Source: Aurantiochytrium sp. KH105 (Eukaryota > Sar > Bigyra > Thraustochytrida > Thraustochytriidae). Taken from it: a stretch of DNA of 64,000 nucleotides. This document shows, in pieces, positions 18,148 to 29,500 of the stretch (its first letter is position 1; each line of letters starts with the position of its first letter). The stretch spans positions 278,920 to 342,919 of the forward strand of contig BGKB01000070.1 of assembly GCA_003116975.1 (NCBI GenBank), given 5' to 3'. The translations under genes were made by a program, and so were the position numbers. A model generated the notes under the pieces. That model was not told the origin of the DNA and did not search any database. It saw nothing but the letters and a program-made list of their open reading frames with translations.

Positions 18148-20100
18148 TCACTGCTCCTGGAGCGAACGCCGAATAGCCTCTTCGATCATCTCTTCCTCGG
18201 TCATGTTGGAGTCGTTCCCACCTTGCTGGCCTTGGCCTTGGCCTTGGCCCTGACCTTGTTGTCGTTGTTGTTGCTGCTGCTGCTGTCCATTTTGCCCAGG
18301 TCCGCCAAAACCTCCGCCAAAACCTGGCATCGGAAAGCCGCCGCCGCCGCCTCCACCAAACATGTTCATGTTGCCCATATTAGCCATGACGGAGCGGGCC
18401 ATTTCTGGATTTTGCATGAACGCCTGCATGCCAGGATTGTTCATCATCTCCTGAATGCGTTCCGGGTGCTCTTGCATTTCGCGCAGAGCATGAGCCATCA
18501 TTGGGTTGTTTTGGGCCATTTGTTGAAAGTGAGGCATCTGCGCCATGCTGCGCAGCATTTCTGGATTTGACATGATCGTTTGGAACATTTGATCAGCCAT
18601 CGGGTTCCCACCAGCACCGGGGCCAACGCCACCGCCGCCGCTGCTGCCGCCACCATTTCCAAAAAGGCCTCCTCCAAAGGGCATACCGCCGCCAAAATTG
18701 CCCGCAGAAAACGGTTGCTGTTGTTGCTGCTGTTGTTGCTGCTGTTGCTGCTGTTGCTGCTGCGAAGTGGAGCCTTCTGCGAGAATGGCCGAGAGCTTTT
18801 CGTTACCGTCAAGAACCTTTTGCCAAGCTTCCGGGGTTGCCTCGAGGACAAGAAGTTGCTCGCCAGAGTCGTCGTCGACAGCTTCTTTGAACCCGAGCGC
18901 CAAAAGACAGTCAAGTGCTCCGTCCGGAGCGAGGCGCTTCGCCAGTACCTTGTTTTCACGCTTGATCTTCCGGAACTTGGGCTCGAGCGGGAAATCGATG
19001 AGGTTTTGGACAATCTTTTGCAGCGTTTTAAGGGCCGCCTGTCGCTCTTTTGCTGGCGCTTTCGCGAGGGTCTCCAGGCCTTTCTCCAGAGGATCCTTTG
19101 GGGCTGTGTCGGATGACGAAGAAGCACCAGACGCTTTTAAGGCTTCTGTTTTCTTGCGTCCCGAGCCGGGCTTTGGCACCATATGCACAACGTCTTCTTG
19201 GTTTACACCGTACGCCGCGAGCGTTTTGGCGTCATCTTTGAGAAATTGACCCTTGTAAATGAGTCGTTGGTCCTCGGCTGCGTAGTCGGAGACCCGAGCA
19301 AGGGCGCGTTTCAGCTCTGCCACGCTTGCGTCCATGGACTTGATCTTGGGCTTGACGATTTCTTCCTGCGTGGACATCTTCACGCGCAACTCGATACCTT
19401 CTGTCGCGGCCGCAGACGCTTCCTCTTCCTCTTTGGCTGGATCAAGGGCTAGCGACGAGGATGTGGCACTAGCAGCAGCAGCAGCAGCAGGAGCAGAAGT
19501 GCCAGTGGAAGCGGCGTTTGCTGGTTCCGGGTTGGAGACCGGCGCAGCGGCTGGCGTCCTTGCATCAGCCTCCGTATCCATCGGTGTAGCGCGCATATTA
19601 GACGGCGCTGTGGTCGGCTGGTTGAAGGGGATCATGTGATCCTGCATTTGCTGCTGCATTCCTTGCATCATGGGGGCGATCATTTGGCCCAGCGGGGTAT
19701 CGAGCACACGGCTCGGAAGCTCGAGAATATGCGATGGGATGCCATTGTTGTCTCCAAGGAGAAACCTCACTACCGTGTTGGAGAAGTTGTTGCAGTTGTT
19801 GTGAAAGAGGTCGTATTTTTCCGGTGTGTAGTCTGGCGAAGCGCTCTCGAGGAACTCGTGCAGCTCCGCCTGCGTCTTGGTCGTCGTTCCGAGAGTGATT
19901 TTTTCCACAGGCGCAAGTCCGAAGCTCTGTACTACGGCGTCATGGTCCATCCGCTGGATACCTCCACCGTAAAAGTACTCCTGGCCGTACACGAGCACGC
20001 CCGTGTGGTACACCGCGTCCACGTGGAAGCCCAGCACGGACTGCGACATGGTGCGAGCGAGGCCGCGGCTCAAGTCGTACACGTGCAGGTTCACCTCCAT
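18148..20100 (-). CDS. PPPDE deSUMOylase fused to UBL, PUB, STI1-like and UIM segments
   Basis: 650 residues. Residues 1-130 are a PPPDE (DeSI-type) papain-fold isopeptidase; His32 in YHTG and Cys103 in HNNCNNFS match the family's catalytic pair. After an Ala/Pro linker comes a ubiquitin-like domain at about 236-309 (AEDQRLIYKGQFLKDD). A PUB domain follows at about 337-440, which in other proteins binds p97/VCP tails. Next are a pure Gln tract (447-463), a Gly-rich spacer and Met/Asn/Pro-rich STI1-like repeats (about 502-580, NPEMLRSM, NPGMQAFM) as in ubiquilin. The chain ends in a ubiquitin-interacting motif, MIEEAIRRSLQEQ. The domains together suggest a protease or shuttle factor linking SUMO or ubiquitin removal to p97 and the proteasome. 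That role is inference; each domain call is supported by motifs. Confidence 0.9.
   Translation of the reverse strand: MEVNLHVYDLSRGLARTMSQSVLGFHVDAVYHTGVLVYGQEYFYGGGIQRMDHDAVVQSFGLAPVEKITLGTTTKTQAELHEFLESASPDYTPEKYDLFHNNCNNFSNTVVRFLLGDNNGIPSHILELPSRVLDTPLGQMIAPMMQGMQQQMQDHMIPFNQPTTAPSNMRATPMDTEADARTPAAAPVSNPEPANAASTGTSAPAAAAAASATSSSLALDPAKEEEEASAAATEGIELRVKMSTQEEIVKPKIKSMDASVAELKRALARVSDYAAEDQRLIYKGQFLKDDAKTLAAYGVNQEDVVHMVPKPGSGRKKTEALKASGASSSSDTAPKDPLEKGLETLAKAPAKERQAALKTLQKIVQNLIDFPLEPKFRKIKRENKVLAKRLAPDGALDCLLALGFKEAVDDDSGEQLLVLEATPEAWQKVLDGNEKLSAILAEGSTSQQQQQQQQQQQQQQQQPFSAGNFGGGMPFGGGLFGNGGGSSGGGGVGPGAGGNPMADQMFQTIMSNPEMLRSMAQMPHFQQMAQNNPMMAHALREMQEHPERIQEMMNNPGMQAFMQNPEMARSVMANMGNMNMFGGGGGGGFPMPGFGGGFGGPGQNGQQQQQQQRQQGQGQGQGQGQQGGNDSNMTEEEMIEEAIRRSLQEQ
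18717..18763. repeat. CAA/CAG repeat encoding poly-glutamine
   Basis: An interrupted TTG/CTG run (CAA/CAG on the coding strand) encodes 17 consecutive glutamines between the PUB and STI1-like parts of the PPPDE protein. The mixed codons suggest selection for the tract in protein, or an older repeat. Confidence 0.85.
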
Positions 20101-21181
20101 CTTGGGCCCCCGTTTCTATCCTCACTCGTTCCCGTCCCTGCGGCGCGGCACAGCGCAGACTGTTTTACGCGCGCGCCCTATCAGCCCTGCTCCTAGCGCG
20201 CACTGTCGTCGCACGTCGTCGAGAGTCGTCGATTGAAGTCTGGAATCCTTCTTTTTTTTCTCTCAAGTTTCTTTCTTTCTCGTCACGTTGTTCTATTCTG
20301 TTCCGGAAGTTCATTGTTCTTTTTCGAGTTCCGACTCATAAATAGGCGAGCAGCTGGGTTGGGGTGAGAGCGCTTGCTCGCGCTCGCTCAATAAGGAAAA
20401 GGAACAGTTTCATCATCTGTGGCGAGGCACGAATGGTTTTGTTTGTTTGTCTCTTTGTCTGTCTACCTGTCTGCCAGTGTGTTTCTTTTTTTTTCTTCTT
20501 CTTCCCCGAGGTGAGGCAAACCTGAGCTTTCACATTACCCAGCTTGATCAAATCGGAGAACCATATCTTTGGCCTTGCAACAGGCATGGCGAAGATGGAG
20601 AAAACTTTTCTTGGCAAAGGTTTGCGCTGCGGAGTATAGAAAAGGAAAAATTAGGAAGAAAAGAATGTACAATTTTGTCCCTGAAGCGACCAGCGAGAAT
20701 TTCTTATTTGCGCAGTGTGGTAAGGGTTGACATCGTAAAAATATGCGCACATACATCCTGGCAGGGAATTCCAAATCGTCAACCATCGGACGCTCGCGTT
20801 GAACGTACTGCCTGCGGCGTGGGCGTGGACCAAGCAACTCAGCCTCGGCGCATTTACAATGCCACGGGTACTCAGAAGCGCGGACATTGCGACAATGCAA
20901 TCGCTTTTGTTTGCGCCGGGCGCCGGTGATGTCAGCGCGGGCATTGCCGCTTACATCCTTTCGCTGCCGCGCCCGATGCACGATCATTTCGTCTCCATCA
21001 TGACATCCAGTATAGCTTGGATGCGCAACTGATTGGGGCTCTGGGCTGCAGCGGCCGCGCAGACTATAAAAAGCATTGCAGCCCTACTAGAGCGCGTTCA
21101 GACGGAGCGCCTAATTGACAATATCGACGTGTGCCGTAGAGGCAGGCGTCATCCTGGCCCTTTGAGATGATCAAGGTAAAG
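20101..21181. other. Intergenic region, no supported gene
   Basis: Open frames of 150-160 codons occur on both strands at 20447-20987, but they overlap each other, lack conserved motifs and look like chance. The region holds the PPPDE promoter (upstream of 20100) and the 3' flank of the 21182-22729 gene. A T-rich run lies at about 20486-20505. Confidence 0.55.
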
Positions 21182-22729
21182 TCAGAACTGTGATTCAGTT
21201 CGATTTCGATCCGAAGGCGGGGCGTGCACGATCGTCACGGGCTTTGAAGGGTTCGGGAGCTGTGCGAGAGACATTACTGACGGTTCATGAACCACAGAGC
21301 GTGGCCAGGATCGTTGGATGCGCGTCGCAATTGGATACGATGCCTGCAAACGCTTGCAAAGACGATTGAGTGCAATGCGCAGTGCGGAATTGGGCGGCGC
21401 AGAAAAACTCTGCAAGACCTTGTACTCTCCTGTTTTCACGCAAATGCTGAGCAAGACCCCCATGTCGCGCATCTCGGTGCCTTGCGGAGCGTTTTGCGTG
21501 GGACCAACGCGAGCTACACAAGCGATGCGCACGCGAGAACCGACTGCATCAACACTTAAGAGTCGGTACTCAAAGTCTTGGAGTGAATGTGAAACGCGCC
21601 CATCTGCGATGATCGCACGAAGTCTACGGCGGGCCCGACGACGCGCTCTGCATGAGGCTGCGAACGTACAGTGATGACCAGAGCTCCTACCACCACGTCG
21701 ATCTTCCACCTCGCCTTCTTCTTCTTCGAAAGCGCCTTGAAGACGGATGCCAAGGTCCAGGCCAATGCAACGCAACAAGAGAGACTCTAAATCGATTCGG
21801 ACCTGGTCGAGAATGATGACACCCGTGGTGGCTGGCTCCGGCTGGGATGACGCCGGAAAAGAGCTGGTCATGTGAACTGTGCCCGCACAGGACGAAATCC
21901 AGCGCCAGCGGCAATATGGAACGGCAGAGGGAAAGGTGCATTTGTCACCAACGTCTTCGATCCGGCAAAATCTCGTAATCATTACCGCGTACTCGTCAAG
22001 CGGAAGCACGAGTACGTGTTCGCGTGCATTCCAGTTGAATCCAAGCACGTCCTCATTGACAATGTCTGCAATGAAACTTTCGCGTGAAAGCGAGTCCGTC
22101 AAGGACGCTAGCGAGGGTGCGGGTGAACGCGATGCAGCACCGAGATGCCCGAGAGGTCCGAGACGTCTTCGCTTACGTGCAGCTCGAATCTCTCGCGTTC
22201 GCTGCGATAGCTCGAGGCGAAAAGAAGCCACATGCTGGCAGGCTCGCGACACGGCCACGAGCGATATTTGTATTTCCCGTTCGTTGTGTAAGACTGCGGC
22301 AACCATGACGGCGCCGTCCTCGGTGAGCGTGACTGAAGCCGCGCGATGCGCCTCGTCGAGGAAGCGGAAGTTTGCCATGGGCAAAGTGACCTCAAAGTCG
22401 AGCTCGAGCGCGCCGCGATTGGCGTCGAGATGCCAACATTCAATGTTGCCGAAGGTATTCAAGGCCACGATGCGCGAGCCAGACTCGATGAAACCCAGGA
22501 GCGACGAGTGCCTCAGCCTTGCGTGCCTTTGGATTGCCTGCGCCAGCGTCAGCACGGCGCGAGGTCGCAGGGTTCTCGCGAAGAAGCCTGCGTCCAAGTT
22601 GGTCCCCAGCTCGCGCCGCGTCAGGCCGGCGACGACGCCGCATCCAGGCCTGCCGCGCCGGGCGTCGCGCTGCGCTGCGCTCGGCCCATCCGCGCCCGCG
22701 CGTTTCCGCTTCCTGGCCTCCGCGCTCAT
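21182..22729 (-). CDS. DCAF15-like protein (candidate CUL4-DDB1 substrate receptor)
   Basis: About 515 residues from ATG 22729. The frame stays open to 23065, but the extra N-terminus is low quality and the likely start is MSAEARKRKR. A basic N-terminus leads into REL-x-LDAGFFARTLRPRA and then SLLGFIESGSRIVALNT. This has the order and spacing of the DCAF15 N-terminus, where a short helical segment is followed by LGFSKCGRYVLSYT. Later, QDFEYRLLSVD and MGVLLSI align in order with the C-terminal DCAF15 segment LDFEYVINEV...IGLLL. DCAF15 proteins present substrates to CUL4-DDB1 ubiquitin ligase. Identity is low and the middle is Arg/Ser-rich, so another divergent beta-propeller protein is possible. 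Confidence 0.5.
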   Translation of the reverse strand: MSAEARKRKRAGADGPSAAQRDARRGRPGCGVVAGLTRRELGTNLDAGFFARTLRPRAVLTLAQAIQRHARLRHSSLLGFIESGSRIVALNTFGNIECWHLDANRGALELDFEVTLPMANFRFLDEAHRAASVTLTEDGAVMVAAVLHNEREIQISLVAVSRACQHVASFRLELSQRTREIRAARKRRRLGPLGHLGAASRSPAPSLASLTDSLSRESFIADIVNEDVLGFNWNAREHVLVLPLDEYAVMITRFCRIEDVGDKCTFPSAVPYCRWRWISSCAGTVHMTSSFPASSQPEPATTGVIILDQVRIDLESLLLRCIGLDLGIRLQGAFEEEEGEVEDRRGGRSSGHHCTFAASCRARRRARRRLRAIIADGRVSHSLQDFEYRLLSVDAVGSRVRIACVARVGPTQNAPQGTEMRDMGVLLSICVKTGEYKVLQSFSAPPNSALRIALNRLCKRLQASYPIATRIQRSWPRSVVHEPSVMSLAQLPNPSKPVTIVHAPPSDRNRTESQF

Positions 22730-23514
22730 GCCAGAAGAGCGAATGAAGGAATGAAGGCATGAAGGCATGGATGCTCGAGCGAGCGACGCGCGAACGAAGG
22801 AACGGAGCAATAGGCCTAACGACCACGCCTCATTTTTTCTTTCATGGCTGCGATTTGGATGACCGACCGCGTCCAAAGAGAACGCCATGATCAAGAAGCA
22901 AAAACCAAGGAAGGGCTCGGATCGACTGCGACTCGATTCGGAGGGAACGAAGGATGTCGAGCTGCTGTCAATCATGAATGTAGCAGTGAGGGCTAAGGAA
23001 ATGAAGATCGCGATGGCGGAAGATGTCGGGGCACGAGATTCTCTTGTTTGGATGACCGGCGACAATAAAAGAAGAAGAGTTGCGTCATGAATCGACGCTG
23101 GACGCAGTTTCTTCGATCACAGCAGCTAGCTGGCTGCTGACAAGTCTCATGTCTCCAAAGCCAGTGAAAGATGGACAAGCACGACATAAAAGGCTCGCTC
23201 TTTATCCATGGCGACGAAAGATTCTCGGGACCGTGATATTTCGGTCGGACGCGAGCCGCTTACTTACAGATACCGCAGACATTTTGCAAACTTCGAAACC
23301 CATCGCCGAACCGCAAGCTACAGAAGCTGGGAAGCAAAGAGCGGCAGTTCCCTCTTGCCTCCGCCGACTGCTTAGCACCTGGTCAAGTACCAGGTCAAAA
23401 AGAAATCCGAGTGGAAAAAATCTTAGCTTCAGCAGCAAAAGGTTCCCTCCCCGGGGCGCGGCCAACGAAACACGGCTCCGTCGATATTTCTTCTTCAGCT
23501 ACAGCAGCTGCCCT

Positions 23515-23949
23515 CTAAAATTCCCGTTGCCGTCCGAAGAGTCGAACTGGGTGAAAGAAACCGTCGACAGCTTGAGCGTGAGCGGCTGGCGAATGGAGAG
23601 AAAGAACCCTGCTGACGGCACGGACGCGGAGGCACGGCACGGTCGCTACAGGCTGCATCGCGGCGCGCGTGGCCATGCAGCGCTCCATCGCCTGTTCCGC
23701 CTCGCCACTCGTGACCTTGCCGTCGCCGTCGAGAGGTATCAATCTTAGTTTGGGGTGGTAGAGCTTGGAAGGACCCAACCCGAGCGGTTTGGTCACGCAT
23801 CCGTGGGTGGGTTCGAGAGACACTGTCTCTGAAAGACAGATGAATGTGCACGAATGCACGGATGCATTGATAATGCGTGAGCCATGATCAGGGGAATTGG
23901 CTGTGAGCGTCTTGACATGTCTGAACAGAAGGTCCGCGGTAGTCAACAA
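23515..23949 (-). CDS. Doubtful small ORF with one EF-hand-like loop
   Basis: 144 codons, offered only as a candidate. The single notable feature is DGDGKVTSGE (about 23711-23735), which resembles positions 3-12 of an EF-hand calcium loop, but position 1 is Pro and not Asp. No second EF hand and no supporting context are seen. The rest is unremarkable. It may be a remnant or chance. Confidence 0.15.
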   Translation of the reverse strand: MLTTADLLFRHVKTLTANSPDHGSRIINASVHSCTFICLSETVSLEPTHGCVTKPLGLGPSKLYHPKLRLIPLDGDGKVTSGEAEQAMERCMATRAAMQPVATVPCLRVRAVSRVLSLHSPAAHAQAVDGFFHPVRLFGRQREF

Positions 23950-26275
23950 ATTGAGGGTCGCTTTGTTGGAGTCGGGCTCTTATCTGGGCTGTTGAACTGT
24001 GTTAGGTAGTTGGGCAACAAAAGCGGCCCATTAAATGCGTCATAAATGTCGTGGACGGTTGGCTTGGCATGGGTGATGCACGTTCTCGGCAGGAAGAAAG
24101 AGGGCGCAGGAACTTGCCCACGGCAGCGGAACCGAGCGGAGTCCAACCAAAGAAGCTCATCCCAACGAAGCGAAGGATATCCGCGCGTTCTTCAGAGAAG
24201 TTCGGCGGTTTTCCCCATACCAAACAGAGCTCAGAAGCGGCGCCAAGAAAAAAAGTTGCAGACAAAGGTGACTGTAAGTGAGCCGCGCGGATGGGCTAGT
24301 TCCCGTGACGTAGTAAGCATGACGGCTTCCTCGCTACTAGAAGGTAAGAAGGCTTAACGGCCAAATTGCACGAGGATCAATTGCACACGACACTTTGGAA
24401 TGCAGTTGCGACAAACGCCCGAGGATCGGCAGATCGGCTCACGGGGTCAGGCTCCGCTCCGCACTGGCGGTGTCCTGTTCCTTCTTTTTTCCTGGCCTGA
24501 ATCTGTAGCTACCAGCAAGCATTGCATCACCGTCCTGTCCTCCAAAAGAATTTATGACGTCAACTAGCAGCTTTAAGCCAAGGTAACATCTTTCTTGCAG
24601 CGAGTTTGATTTGTCCCAAGGTCAGAGTTCGGCACACCATACCGGCCCCGTCGACGCCAAGAAACCGCTCGAAACGAGGTAGCAAGCAAAAAATGGCGAT
24701 TCCCGGACAACTTGCGGTGCATCGGCCTTCCTGTGGCTTGACCTCATTGATGTAGCAGCAGTCGCACGCCAAGACTGAGCAGGTCCCCTCTGGGCCGAGA
24801 AAAACCGATCCCGATCGATGCTGCCCTCTCGCGGAGGTCTCTTTCTTGTCCTTCAGGTAATCGGCGCTGACCGTCCCGACTCGAACGTGCTGCTGGCAGT
24901 GGTGTGGCTCGCGAACAGCAGTGCCATGGCTCAGGATGGAAGCGAAACTCAGGCGGTGCGACATGCTTCACGCCATGCTTCACTCTCAAGCCAAGCTTGC
25001 GATAGACCTCCCCTCTTGCATAGTGCAACCAGGAATACGATCTCCCTCGTCCGCACGATGGCTGTCTGAGGTAAGGCGCGGAAGCAGGCAATTGTGCAGT
25101 GCAGGCAAGGCACCCAGCGGGGCTCGATGTCGATGTCGATGTCATGTCGATGTCGATTTCGGTGTCAATTGAGGGTCGCAGGCGGTCGCCAGGGCAGCAA
25201 CTGCAGCAATAACAGCAGCAGCGCTGGGCCAGGCCTGAGCGTGTTGCCTTCCATCGCGCGAGAGGTAAGCTCTATCTCGAGCTAGGGCCTGCTATGCAGC
25301 AGCATCAGCGAGGCGTGGCAAGGCTCAACCGCTCGCTTTCAGGAGTGTCTCTCGCGCTTCCTACCGCTGGAGGAGTGGGAGTGCAGACAGTGGCTCGTGG
25401 CTGGCAGATAGTTGGAGCTTCGCCGCGCCTGGCTCGAGGGCGCAGAACACAGGCCAGAGCACAAGACCGGCAGCCACGGTTCTTCGCGCGCTGGAGCGCA
25501 GACGCATCCGTCAGCCCGCTAGCAAGCGAGCGAGCGAGCGAGCGACTGCGAGCTGCAGCTGTAGCTGCAGCTGTAGCTGCGCGTGGCGAGGCGTCTCGGG
25601 ACAGGAAGCCCAGATATGACCGTTACGAGAGGACGGGCCCTCGCAACTCATCGTCAAGCTGGCAGCGCAGCGATTCCATGTTCGTGGCCGACCGATGCAG
25701 CTGCAGCCGGCTGGAGAGGGCGACTTACCGTGGCCGCTCGGGGGAGGAGGCCAGCATCACCCGACTCTGCTGGGCTCGGCTCGACCTGGTCTAGACGACG
25801 AGCTAGGGGCACGACTTGAAGGGACAGAGCCACGGAGGCCCCTTTGCGCGAGTGGCACTGGAACATATGGAGAGAGTAGAGGTTACCACGTAGGTGGACG
25901 GAAGAAACGGACGGCAGCCTCCACGCACGTGGAGGAAGGAGGAAAGAGGAAGAAAACAAGGAAACAAGGAAGCAAAGAAGGGGGCGGAGCGGCAGTGGTC
26001 TCGGTCTGGACCCGACTTGGACTCGGACGGTTGGGGTGCGAGCTCGTCTGGTCGCGGCGATCGCGACACGGCGTTCCCTCTATATGCTGAGTAGCGAGCT
26101 AGACAGCTTACTTGCTTGCTTGTCGGGGCTTTTTACCGCTTCGGCGCGGTGTATATCTTCCACCCTCGCACCAAACCCCAACTTCCCCGAGGGCTGGCTG
26201 ACTCGCTCGCTTTGCTTGCTTGCCGAGGTCCGTTTGGGGGGGACGCATAGCATTGTGCGTTGCCTCGAGCTTACA

Positions 26276-26315
26276 TTAGCTTAGCTTAGCTTAGCTTGGC
26301 TTGGCTTGGCTTGGC
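26276..26315. repeat. Pentanucleotide repeat (TTAGC)4(TTGGC)4
   Basis: Four TTAGC units (26276-26295) pass into four TTGGC units (26296-26315), about 190 bases upstream of the Tmc receptor start. It lies in the promoter or leader of that gene. Confidence 0.9.
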
Positions 26316-26503
26316 TAGGTTTGCCTTGCCCTCCCCCCCATTCCCCGTCTATTCGTCCCCTGACCGAATAGGGTCAGACCTGGAACAGAGGACAGACAAT
26401 TTATAACGTGCAAGCAGGGCTGCACGGGACGGCAGTCGTCGCTGCGCAGGACAGCGGTGCCCAGCTCGGGTGACACGGTCGCTGCCTGGCTACACCCGGC
26501 ATC

Positions 26504-29500
26504 ATGATCGACAAATCACACCCGCGCAAGTATCTGAACGAGGCGCTGGGACTCGAACAGGCGAAAACAGACTTTGGAGGCGAAATCAGCAACGTTCGCA
26601 AATATGGCTCTCTCGTCGGCAAATTTCGCTTCGGCCTCCTTGGTGTACTAAGTCTGCTGCAAAAGGGACAGAACAAGACTTCTATTTGGATCACGGGCGC
26701 CACCGAGGCAATGAATCTCCTGCAGCTGCTCTCGTTCACCTTCAACGTCAACTCCGGCTTCCCCTGGAGTGAATGGGTCGCCGATAAATTCGTGCCCATC
26801 TTGCAGGCTAGCAACCTGTCAATGATCTCATCGGGGACAAGCAGTCTCACGCTGACTATGTTTCTCGCTAGCCTTTGCTTTGTCCTCGCTACCTTTGGCG
26901 CTGTCATCTACGTTGGGTATGCTTTCGCCACGGAGGGAGTCAAGCAACTCTGGCTCCTGACCCCACTGCGCCTCGCATTGGATCTTCTGACAACGGTCTT
27001 GTACGTGCCAGCGCTCGATTCGCTGCTGCAAATTTTCCAGTGCGCAGATACACTCAGCGACAACATTACGTGCGGAGGCACCGTCCATATCATTCTCGGG
27101 ACAGTCGTGGCCATTCTCGTTTTGATCTTCGTCGCCACCTCCGGTATGGCCGTCATGGTCATCATTGAGCGGAGCCCGGCTTCAGGGGACGTCGGGGCCA
27201 AAGTACACGGCCGCATGCACGCTCTTTCGTTGGGACTTCGCGGTCTCATGAGTTTCACATTTGTTGCCATTGGCTCCGATAACTCCCTCGTACTCGTCGT
27301 GCAGATTGTCATCAGCGCGCTGATCCTCAGTTTTGCTTACTTTTACTACATGCCCTTTTACTCGATGATACTCAACAAGGTCTCCATGGCCGTCTACGGA
27401 ACCTTTTTCTTCTCCACGCTCTGTCTCGTCCTGGAGATGCTCGCATATAGCGACACGGAAGATCGCTACGGCGCCTTCATGGCCTTCATCGTCGGCGCGC
27501 CCCTGTGCTGGTTTACATGCGACTCTCTGATTGGAGCTCGTCTCCGCAAGCTCAAGCACACGCCCATCAGTGGGGTCGAATCCCCAATGGTGGCAGAGCT
27601 TATCTTGCGCGCAAAGTATCCGCTGCCTCAAACCGCCTGGGAGAAGTGCCGTAAAGAATACTTGCACCTCGTCGAGGAACAGTTTCCTCGAAGCGCCTTC
27701 TTGGCTATTCATGTGTCGCTCCTGCTGCGTGACTGTGGAAAAGACACGCTCCGCTCCGAGCGGCTCATGCAAAAATGCAAGAATCTCGAGCTCCAGTTCG
27801 ACGAGCGTTTTGTTGTCTTCAAACACCAGCTCGACGTTGAAACCGCCCGCAGCACCGGTATGGAGGGCGGTGGAGCCATCAATTTCATGGCCTTTGACAA
27901 CCACATCAATCAGGCGCAGCAGACCGTCATGCAGGCCATGGAGCACATTGTCTCTGTGCTCAAGCACCTCAAATCCGGCTCTCACAATCAAGAAGAGCTT
28001 CTTCGTCTCGCGTACAAACTGCGGCGGACCTCAGACAATGCAAACTTCCACCTCGAGCAACTCATGCGCATCACCAACGATTCCTCTGTGGTCTTCCGCC
28101 TCTACAGCCTCTATCTTGAGTTCGTGATCAATGACAAGTTCATGGCCTCTGCCTTGATGGACCAGGCCATCTCTCTCGAAGAGGAGGCAGAGCGTTCACA
28201 AGGTGGTGTGATGGCCAATCTGAAAAACAGCATCCATGGCACTATGACCATAAGCGGAGAAGAATCTTCGCTTGGCATCATCCGCAGCGTCAGTGCAAAC
28301 CTTCTAAAGATGCTTGGCTACAGCAACCCGGACGATTTAGTTGGCAAGTCCATCAATATCATCGTACCTGAGCCGTATCGCAAGATGCACGACGCTTTCC
28401 TTGCCAAGCATTTGAACCAGACGACAGAATTTCTGCAGCGGCAAATCGATATTTGGAGTCTCCACGCGTCGGGCTATGCGATCGCCACGCATCTTGAGGT
28501 GACTTCCGAGATCGACCAGCAGAGCGGAGAGGTCGTCTTTCACGGCCAACTTTACCGAAAGCGAGTCGAAAAACAGGACTTTTTCTGCGTCGATCGACAC
28601 TCGTGGAACATCCACTTTGCATCGCGCGGTGCGCTGACAAAAGTTCTTCAGGTTCCTGTTCCGGACAAGGATGGCCGCATCGGGAATCTCAGGGCGTTTA
28701 TGGACGCTGACGACTTCAACGATGAATCCTTTCAGCATCTTCTTGCTACGGACGGTGAGGGACTCATGCGCCTGCACGGCATCAATTACAACGTTGAGTC
28801 CAAGGTCATCTCTAAGCAGGTCCCACCGCATCTTGACAAACCAGCAATGGACTTTAGCATTGTTGTCCTCTCCATCGATATGGAGATGGTGTTGGCCCCG
28901 CCTTCCGAGGCCTGCTCTCAAGATCTGCACTCCCGCTACGATGAGGCGTCGGTTACAAAGTCCAGCCAGCGGCTACGGGCCCCGCTGTCGCCTATTGCTG
29001 ATGGCCATGAAGTGGATTCCGGAAGCGATAGTGGGGCCGAAGTCATCCCAGACCTCCAACGCGAGGATTCTCTTGAAGGCGAGGCTGGATCTGACGATTA
29101 TGTAGAGCACGAGTCGGATGGTTCAACAGCGGTTGCGCCTGGGTCTCCGGCGAACGATACCGATTTGCTGAACATTGATCCGGACGATGTGCCAACGCTT
29201 GATGTCCTCCAAGTCACAGGTCGAGGCAAGGCAGAGGAGGACATTAATAATTCAAGTGCGCGCGTGGAAAATGGAAGCCAAGGGTCATCTGAAACGGACG
29301 AGGGCGAAGCCCTGCACACTAAGCCAGCTCTGCAACGCACCAAAGAGAACCAGGTGATCAAGCTTCTCAGCGCAGAAGCTCGGTCGAACTCGGATCGCGC
29401 GTCGAAGAAGAACCGTGTGGAGCCCGACTCCGCCCGCTCGCAGAAATCAATCGGTGCTGAGGGCCAGCAACAGTTCTCGCGCAATCTCGGAGCAAGCATG

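Larger units (their letters stand above)
22730..26503. other. 3.8-kb region with no convincing gene
   Basis: This is the longest gene-poor stretch before the right end. It is a divergent spacer between the minus-strand DCAF15-like gene and the plus-strand Tmc receptor. It contains simple repeats: GATGTC-type at about 25124-25165, GCGAG-type at about 25525-25550, GCAGCTGTA-type at about 25550-25580 and TTAGC/TTGGC at 26276-26315. The longest frames (23080-23748 plus, 23515-23949 minus, 24560-24964 minus) have no family match that I recognise. It may hold non-coding transcripts or spliced small genes that I cannot resolve. Confidence 0.5.

Noticed and set aside
22730-23065. N-terminal extension of the DCAF15-like frame up to ATG 23065
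   Set aside because: The extra 112 residues lack the character of the rest. MSAEARKRKR at 22729 directly precedes the conserved part.
23377-23395. Short inverted repeat ACCTGGT-caagt-ACCAGGT
   Set aside because: A seven-base arm is short enough to be chance in 64 kb and is not near a gene start.
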